This document shows positions 56,958 to 64,000 of a stretch of 64,000 bases of DNA, piece after piece. The stretch covers positions 154,924,096 to 154,988,095 of the forward strand of contig CM063510.1 of NCBI GenBank assembly GCA_032207245.1, given 5' to 3'. The DNA is from Pardosa pseudoannulata. Lineage: Eukaryota; Arthropoda; Arachnida; Araneae; Lycosidae. Position 1 is the first letter of the stretch, and every line of letters begins with the position of its first letter. Made by a program: the position numbers and the translations under genes. Below the pieces are notes generated by a model, which ran no database searches, had not been told where the DNA came from, and saw nothing but the letters and a program-made list of their open reading frames with translations.

Positions 56958-57285
56958 GATAGAGCCGCGGTAATTCAGCCAGCAAAACCACCTATCTCGT
57001 AACTGGAGAGATGAAAGTTCAAGGCTCGTGCCAGCTAAAAATTCACTGTGTTCATTAATGGGCACGTAAATTAGGTTCGTAGTAGCAATGACCTCTAAAT
57101 TCACAAACGATACATTATGAAGTGGTAACTTGAGGTTTTTCTGCTTGGTTCATGCTTCTAAATGACGAGGACTCACTTTACTTTGTATTGTGAGTTATGT
57201 CGGAATGAAAAAATGACAAATATCAGCGACTGGGTAAGGGCGCAGTGCTCCCCGCCCCAATGGAAAAAATGAAAAACAATTTCTA
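56958..57285 (+). mobile_element. SINE-2 (tRNA-derived), copy 1
   Basis: Starts GAGCCGCGGTAATTCAGCCAG (diverged A-box) with a decayed B-box AGTTCAAGGCT. It then shares with copy 2 (62241-62565) a long ordered body: GTGTTCATTAATGGG, CACGTAAA, AGATTCAGAGT/AGGTTCGTAGT, CAATG, CAAACGATACAT/CAAACGATACCT, GCTTCTAAATGA and a terminal block with AGTGCTCCCCG.CCCAATGGAAA. Length is about 325 bp. Target duplication not certain. Confidence 0.7.
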
Positions 57286-58550
57286 GGATCGTATTAAACA
57301 ATCTCAATGGGCTGAAGACCCACAGATAATGGAGGTGTCCTTTGCAACAAGTGGAAATCTCAATTCAGTGGTATTCAGTCTAATTCAGTCGTAGCTTAGT
57401 GCCAGCTATTCCCATAACGATAATGGCAGATTTTTAATGCATATATTAAAATAAAATAGGAGCCTAAGCATTAATTAACATACATCTGTGAATCCCACCA
57501 CGCGGAAAATGTCATTTGACATGTTAGAAAATCCCCACCTTTAGCGACACCAAATTGTAATGAGATGGAGCCCCGCATTTGTACAATGCCATGCCCTTCT
57601 TGGAATGGTTACGATGAAAAGTTGAACAATAAGGTGAAAGACAATAGAACATAATTAAGAAGACACATTAAATACTGTCAATGAACCGTTAAATGAACAT
57701 CACACAAGACTTAAGGGATCGGCATTTACATTTAAAAATGAGATCATTTAAAATAGATTTGGGGCATCTTTTTGAAAGGAAAAATTTTTTTAATTCTACA
57801 ATAGCATCTACAAGAATTTTGAGGGGGAAATTGTATTTTTGCAAAGACAGGGTTTCTAACAAAACTTTTAGAATAAACTCATCAACTTTCCCTGGTATTC
57901 TCTGACCTAATGACAAACAATATCAGCTCAGATTTCATTCCATTTAAAAGTCTTATAAGCTATCATCATTCTTTTTTATTCACTCGACACCCTTTAGTGG
58001 GCCACGGCTTTCTTCAGAATCTTTTTTCATTCATCTCTCCTCTACGCTAGCGTGTTCCAGTTGGTCAAAGTCCCCATGAATACAATCAATTCACCTTTGC
58101 CTGTAAGTCGGGTACCAATCGGGTTTAAACTTTAAGACTTTGGTAAAGGAGAGGGGGTTCATCCTGCAGAATTTCCCTTTAATATAGTTAATATCTGCCT
58201 CTTTCGTTACTGTATCTGTGCCATTAATGTTCACTGCATCCAGAATATTTCTTAAATCCTATACCTCAAAGCCTATTTTCATGTGTTTTTGTCATTGGCC
58301 AATGTCTAAATTTCTGAACCTGAGAGAGCACAGATCTAATATTGGTTTTATGTAATTTTTGTTACTTTATTATCATCAACAATGTTATTAGTTTAAAAGC
58401 ATTACTGATTTAAAAGTAGTATATTCTTATAGCTTTTAAGTTTATTCTGCGTTAATTTTATAAAAATCAAACGTATAGTAAGCAAAAATAAATCCAGCAA
58501 ATTGTAGTGGACTGCTTTTGGTTTCCGCCTATCAAGAGGTACAGTAAGTG
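57286..58550. other. No supported gene
   Basis: 57690-57916 is open on both strands (70 and 75 codons) without a domain. 58001-58300 is of moderate complexity, with a short open minus-strand stretch. I could not assign either. Confidence 0.45.
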
Positions 58551-59326
58551 CAGGGTTGGATAAAAATCATGATTTTTTTTTTTTTTTAAATCAAAAAAAT
58601 CAGATTTATTTGATTTTTTTCTGAATTTTTATTTTAATTGTTGTTTTTATATATTTTTTCAATATACATTGAATAGTTTGTTAAAGGTAACTTATTTATC
58701 TAGTATATTCTACACACTGATTACCTAAAATTAAATACATAAATTTTCATCTAAATACACTTCATTATTTTGTAATTGGATGGTGCAAACTAAATAAGAT
58801 GTAAATTTAAAGAACAAATTAAATATTCATTTAATGCAAACTATTTATTAAAAAAAAACAAAAAAATCGTTATTATGGATCGGAATTATGGATTTAACTG
58901 TTTCAATAAAAACACAAGTTTTGAGGACGTATCCACTCCTAATTTGTTACGAAGGCTAAAATGATCAATACCAAAAGAAGAAAACTGTCTTTCTATTCTA
59001 GTAGATGATGCCACGGTTGTAATTTGGTAGATAAACTGGATTTCAAGTTCTGTAATAATCTCTTTACCTCCCATTACATAAAATGAATTCCACTAGTCAT
59101 AATGAGTCGTTGTACCTATCCCTATTACATACTTTCTGATAACAACCCCTAAATTCTTTGAAAACACATGCTATCTATTTACACTTATTTACTTATTGGT
59201 ATTTCTGTGCTGATTGATTCCCAATTCTCCTGTCTTTGAAATATAGGTTTTAAGAGAAGTGAAAAAAAAGATTTAAATCAATGATTTTTTTACAAAAATC
59301 AACTGATTTAAATCATGACAACCCTG
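58551..59326 (-). mobile_element. hAT deletion derivative, sibling 2, with 8-bp target duplication
   Basis: Termini CAGGGTTGGATAAAAATCAT and, at the right, ATGACAACCCTG (inverted). Flanks AGTAAGTG (58543-58550) and AGTGAGTG (59327-59334) match at 7 of 8 positions. The 776-bp body is collinear with 9327-10104. It carries a longer open C-terminal transposase frame than sibling 1. The two insertions have different target duplications, so they are independent transposition events of one deletion-derivative lineage. Confidence 0.85.
58886..59074 (-). pseudogene. hAT transposase C-terminal (dimerisation) remnant
   Basis: 62 codons from an ATG to a stop. Recognisable parts: EIITELEIQF, then STRIERQFSSFGIDHFSL and RNKLGVDTSSKLVFLLKQLNP at the C-terminus. 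This is the conserved tail of hAT transposases (ER-x-FS...LRN-x-L...KLVF). The catalytic domain and N-terminal DNA-binding region are lost. The frame is uninterrupted, but there is no evidence of expression or selection. Confidence 0.7.
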
Positions 59327-59334
59327 AGTGAGTG

Positions 59335-62240
59335 TATCAAAATAGGAATTGACCTCTTAATAATTTATCCAATGACAAATTCTTCTGTATTTATCAAGGT
59401 CGTAAAAAATGTCTGTCAGTGTAAAACTACACTTTCCTAACCTCCATAAGACATAAGAAACATCAATGTGAACGTTTGATAAACAGAAATTTTTAACACA
59501 CTAAACTAAGCATGGTCAGATTAAATACAGTATTTGTAGTGATCTGCAATGACGAATGATTTTTTTAATGTAAACTAATCCTAATAATGGAGTTTTAATT
59601 TAAAAATTGAAAATTATCTAATTGCAAAGTTACTTTTTAAAAATTTTCACTTTTGGTTGTAAGTATTCGCTATTCGTTGCATGTCAGAGGAGAGAAGTAA
59701 AGCAAACGATCGATAAACCGCAGAAATGTAACACGAAATATATATTTTAAGAACATATAAATTTTTAAAGTTATATGTGAGGATAATAGATCAGTTTTTA
59801 ACTTCCTAACTTTTCCCACGTTGAACAAAACAACGTATCAGAAGTATATATAGGAGCATCATAAAAAGTAAACATAATGGGAACAATTCTTCATGGTCAG
59901 TAAATATGCCATTGAATGCATACAAAATTTCTAGTCACGCTCCGTTGGCAGCATTGTCAAAACATTACACCGCATCCTAGGACACGATGATCCATATTTG
60001 TATGCTTCCTGATTCAGTTGCAGATTACAAAGAAATAGAATGAGCAACGTCAAATTGACACCAACATCACAGCATTAATGCTAATCAGTTAAGTCAGGAA
60101 TTATTCAAATTATGTCAGTTACGAGGGGTGGGAATGCATCTATTAGCAACTGATGACTGGAAAGATCTATCTCCCGTCTGGTGATTCGCAAGTAAGAACT
60201 AATTAACATTTGATTTTCATACGATAAATTCCGTTACGATCATTAAAATAGGAAAATATATCTTTCGTTTAAGAGGATATGGAAAGAAATATATTTGGAT
60301 TTGGGCTGATAGGAAAAGTGCAATCCAATATCTCAAAAAAATGGACGGAAATATGATAAACCTGACCAGGATAATCTAGTACTTCTCATTGAGGAAATCG
60401 GTACGCCTTCAATGGATTCCTCCGCGCGTTTAAACTTTAAAATTTTTCAACGTTGATTTTTTTTTCTATAAAGCATCCCCTATATAATAATAGCTTAAGT
60501 TATCTGTACGTCTGTCCTCGATTTTATGAAGCGGTTGGACCTGGAATGGATAGAGGCATCCATAGTTAGCAAAATTCAAAGAGTAATGTTTATCTTCTCC
60601 TAAACTATCGATCCGATACTAAAATAAATTGGTATAAATAGGCTTCCTATCCCAGCGAAAAATACTGCCTTCTTTAAAACGTTCGGAATCCACCCCTTCC
60701 CCTCTTTTCGAGCTTTTAATGCCATTATTTTAACTCCTATTTTCCCAGGTTAAGAGCAGGTGATTAAATTTATCAATTTATCACACAGCAAATAGGTAAA
60801 AATAACATTTTTCTAGCATTATGACGTCATTCCTTTAACCATCTCATTGAATCATTTCTTATTTTAAATTATTTAAATTATGAATTATTTTCATACGTTT
60901 TATCATTGAACTTAGATATGACGTAAATAATTTTCTTTTATATTTGGCTTAAATAATAGATTAGGTACATATGTGCTAATTTTAAATTGAATCATCGATT
61001 ATTTTTTGTTGCAATGAAAATTTTATCACCGGTATTAACATCAGACTAGGAGTCTATTTCATGGACTAATATATATCTAGCGTTTAATTTATATATCTTT
61101 GAAAATTAAGAAGTTTGCTCGTTTTTAGGTTTTTTATACATAACCACAGGATTTGCGATCCATTCGGTCAATTTTGGCCAACATACATATATACCGCCAA
61201 ATAATCACTGTCAATATTAAAACCTATGCTGTCCATCCTATCAAGTAATATTACAAGTTAAATTAAAGGTGGCAACTAACATGCGGTCAATAAAGATAAA
61301 CAAATTATTCAGCGTGTACCAGATAATTTTCAGCTAAAAAAAAAACCATTTTTTGACCTGCCTCATAAGGTCCTTAACAAAGTTTGGATAACTAAAAATT
61401 TTACTGATACAGTCATATGACGGGCTGTATGCTAGTTTTAGATATTCATCCAACAGCAAGAATGCAATAATTTGTTTTGAGGTTCTCTGCTAAAAAAGAT
61501 TAAAGATTAAAAAACCAGAAGTCAAAAATTTCATTAAATCATCAAAAATTTTTAAAATGGAATTTTTTTAAATAAAGTCTTAGGCGTACTATACTGGAAC
61601 TGAAGAGGAATTGCCTCTATTTTTAAGAGCACAGCTCTGCATAACAACACACTAAAAACAAGTCTTCATTCAAACACGAAAATAATTGATGAGGTGATAA
61701 TGCAACACCCTCTTCAAGAAAGAGGCAAACCCCCTTATTTATTCATGGGATCTATTTGTGACATCCTAAGCAAGCCGGCAAAAATAGAGGCTTAGTCTCA
61801 TTATGTTACATGCCGCAAGTTCGACGAACCATGAAACTGGGTCAGAGATCGATACTATAGCCAGCAGCAGATATAACAAGGGTCCGAAGAATATAAAAAA
61901 GGCATCCATAGCTTTATGAACAAAAGACGTCGATGACATCTAAGATCTTTGAGAAGTCAGAAAAGACCTTAGAAAAATATTAAAGTATATTAAATGTTTC
62001 CACAAAATCCTGTTTTATTGCCAAAATGAGAGTAAAACCAACAGGAATCACACGTGTAAAAAAAGTCTCAATTTTAAGGATAATCATAGGGGATTTGTTT
62101 GATTCTTATAAATCCCTAATGGCTAGTACTAAAAATGTTTAATGAACAATTACAACTGCATATCGACTTATTCATAGTTACGCTGTCAGAAGTACAAGTC
62201 TAACCCGCTGCATACGGGACAGAGCATGTAATGTAACAAA
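59335..62240. other. No supported gene; moderate-complexity patch at 59925-60235
   Basis: Unique DNA. The patch has several TAAT/ATTA words (GCATTAATGCTAATCAG, ACTAATTAACATTTG) and higher complexity than its flanks, so a regulatory role is possible. The rest is AT-rich with nothing recognisable. Confidence 0.4.
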
Positions 62241-62565
62241 CTGAGAAGCGAGGTAGCTCTGTCAGCAAAGGCATATATCTCATACACAGGGGGTTGTGGG
62301 TTCGAGCCAGCCTAATATCCGCCGTGTTCATTAATGGGACACGTAAAATAGATTCAGAGTCGCAATGTTCCCGAAATCTCAAACGATACCTAAGGGTGTT
62401 TTGCTCGGTCTCTGCTTCTAAATGAAGAAAAGTCATTCTGTTTGTGTTGTCTTGGTGATTGTTAGGCGCCTATAGGGTGTTTCCCTTAATAAAATGGACA
62501 AGTATCTGCGGCTTGCTATAAGAGCACTTGCCTTCGCATTGGAAATGATGTAAGAAAATGAGGGT
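62241..62565 (+). mobile_element. SINE-2 (tRNA-derived), copy 2
   Basis: GGTAGCTCTGTCAGCAAAGG (A-box-like) and GGTTCGAGCC at 62299-62308 (B-box) lie about 45 bp apart, as in tRNA genes. No complete tRNA fold (anticodon arm or matching acceptor) is evident, so this is a SINE head, not a tRNA. The body GTGTTCATTAATGGGACACG, CAAACGATACCTAAGG and CTGCTTCTAAATGA matches copy 1. It ends near GCATTGGAAATGATG. Confidence 0.75.
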
Positions 62566-63084
62566 TTGTTGGTACGCGAATCACTCCACCACATAAAACC
62601 TTTCGCGCTTTCTGATTCCCTTTTACAAATGAAAACATGTCCATTGCCTTTCATAATGAATCAATCTTTATTTGAGAGGATCATGATATCTGAAGCCCAA
62701 GACTTACTTTTCCTCAAATTCTGGCTATTTCCCGATGACTTCGTAAGTTACGTGTACTTTCTCTGGAACATGTTCCCGTTTCAATCATCCCCCACCCCAG
62801 TTAATAATGCTTCAAAATGCCCCTCATCTAAGTCTTTGGTCTATGCGATGACACTTTACTAGTGTGACAATATGAAAGTCGTTACTCAGCTACGTTTAAA
62901 AAAAAAAAAAAAAAAAAAAAGTTTTTGATGCACAATTACGATGCGTGGACTTAATAGTGTAAAAGATATTGAGTGTAACGATTGACATGACACAGCGCAT
63001 TTATAAGCGTCGGAATAATAAACGACTCATTTAACTGTATCGCAAGGATCAAAGCTAATCATATGAATATACTGATTTTACTGA
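62566..63084. other. No recognisable gene
   Basis: A 98-codon plus-strand frame begins within the SINE-2 flank and has no domain. There is a 22-bp A tract at about 62899-62920. Confidence 0.5.
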
Positions 63085-63740
63085 TCAAAACATTGACAAT
63101 TTTTAAACGTACTGGCCAACTTTAGAATACTAACTACTTAAAGTTCATTTTCTTACAAATTTTTCTTGCCGTTTACTTTGGAATCAATTGAATAGTAAAT
63201 CAAACCCTAAGATGGGATGTGGTGAAAACTGATAATACTGTAATACATTTGACATACATTGTAATACATTTCTATTAACTTCATTTACATACACACTCAG
63301 ACATAAACGAAATATATATTAAATATGTGTAGTAAAATTATATTAAAGTTGTATGATAAAAATTACGTATGCCTAAATATAAGAAAGTTAAGATATTATA
63401 TAACAATTTACTAATAAATAGCCAAAATTTTATAAATAGAAAAATATTAGATATATCAGCAAAGTAAACTACAGAAATATGAATATCCACTCGAAGCATA
63501 TCTTCTCCCACACATTAAAAAATCACTAGGTCCTGGCATTTTTCACATTGTAATCTTTCCTTGTTTAAAAAATTTAGAATAATAAAGCAAAATTAAATTA
63601 TTCAAGTTAAACACAAATAAATGGAACAAACTAACTGTTTGTTCACCCAAGTACTGACTCACCTCAAAAATAGACTTCACTAACCATGTTTTATAGGTGT
63701 ATAAAAAGCATCTAATTTTGGGTGACAGAATTTTAGTGGG
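63085..63740. repeat. Dispersed repeat U, copy 2
   Basis: Collinear with 13245-13990, with many small differences. The 143-codon minus-strand frame at 63543-63974 overlaps it and extends beyond. It has hydrophobic, AT-driven composition and no domain. Confidence 0.6.
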
Positions 63741-64000
63741 GGAAAAAAGCGTCACATACACCAACAAATACGATTGTAAAAATATAAGCAAACAAAAACA
63801 ATATAGATAAGAAGAAAATGAAAAGAAACACACGATTAGGGATGATATACTTTTTACAAAACAAAACGACACGTTTACACCCATTTTAATAAACAGATTC
63901 TTTACCATGAGCCAGATCACGTTTAATTGATCTATTTCGTCACGCGTACGACCTTGCCACGAACAGAATGACAAGTGTAATACACGTGTTCCTTGAACTG
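63741..64000. other. No recognisable feature
   Basis: AT-rich sequence to the window end. Confidence 0.5.

Noticed and set aside
62250..62310. tRNA-like head at SINE-2 copy 2
   Set aside because: B-box is good, but no complete cloverleaf, and the sequence continues into the SINE-2 body.
63543..63974. 143-codon minus-strand frame, hydrophobic
   Set aside because: Overlaps repeat U. The Phe/Leu/Ser-rich composition is what AT-rich DNA gives by chance.
1..64000. Prokaryotic features (operons, ribosome binding sites, CRISPR, phage or insertion sequences)
   Set aside because: Base composition, lack of long frames, TTAA/8-bp-duplication transposons and tRNA-derived SINEs all indicate eukaryotic nuclear DNA.

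Overview
The window looks like AT-rich, non-coding DNA from an arthropod nuclear genome. An arachnid, possibly a spider, is my best guess. That rests on the repeat types, the long low-GC spacers and two decayed protein fragments (SIAH-like and C2H2-like), and it is weak evidence. I could not support any intact protein-coding gene, rRNA, functional tRNA or CRISPR array. The longest open frame is 153 codons and shows no recognisable domain. The window is therefore intergenic or lies inside a large intron.

What can be read is a dense deposit of transposon fossils. (1) A tRNA-derived SINE family, called SINE-1 here, has about 13 copies between 8.5 and 56.4 kb. All copies I recognised lie on the minus strand. 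Several have clear target-site duplications (TSDs) of 12-20 bp, and one insertion is a head-to-tail dimer inside a single TSD. (2) A second tRNA-derived family, SINE-2, has two plus-strand copies at 56.96 and 62.24 kb. (3) There are several hAT-like DNA transposon families. Two 777-bp siblings (9327-10104 and 58551-59326) have 8-bp TSDs and still encode the C-terminal dimerisation segment of a hAT transposase. A 1.2-kb element at 6832-8054 has a perfect 8-bp TSD, a 187-bp miniature lies at 24922-25108, and a three-copy family with AAGGAC-rich ends lies at 1-1029, 27814-28657 and 35542-36832. (4) There are several piggyBac-like miniature families flanked by TTAA, and one is nested inside another repeat for which a related unoccupied copy exists in the same window. 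(5) Other items are a Tigger/pogo-like element, the decayed 3' end of a non-LTR retrotransposon, and four dispersed repeat families of unknown class (T, U, V, W).

Layout: 0-10 kb is transposon-rich (AAGGAC family, piggyBac-like elements, a G/C homopolymer block, hAT elements, the first SINE-1). 10-17 kb is mostly unique AT-rich DNA with one GC-richer island (14.75-15.2 kb) and repeats U and V. 17.7-20.5 kb holds repeat T with a nested piggyBac-like element, an AT microsatellite and repeat W. 20.5-24.9 kb is mostly unique, with a GC-richer island near 23 kb. 24.9-28.7 kb holds a hAT miniature, a zinc-finger fossil, a Tigger-like element, a tandem repeat and an AAGGAC copy. 28.7-41.3 kb holds repeat T, SINE-1 copies, repeat W, the third AAGGAC copy and further terminal-inverted-repeat elements. 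42-56.4 kb is the SINE-1-rich part, with a SIAH-like fossil and the LINE tail. 56.4-64 kb holds SINE-2, the second hAT sibling and repeat U.

Besides transposons, the notable structures are very short-loop, perfect inverted repeats (27-bp arms at 29.6 kb, 24-bp arms at 43.7 kb, 14-bp arms at 13.3 kb). Comparison with a paralogue suggests that the 14-bp one formed locally. I found no evidence of a new gene system. The most useful results are the repeat families with insertion boundaries, and the orientation bias of SINE-1.
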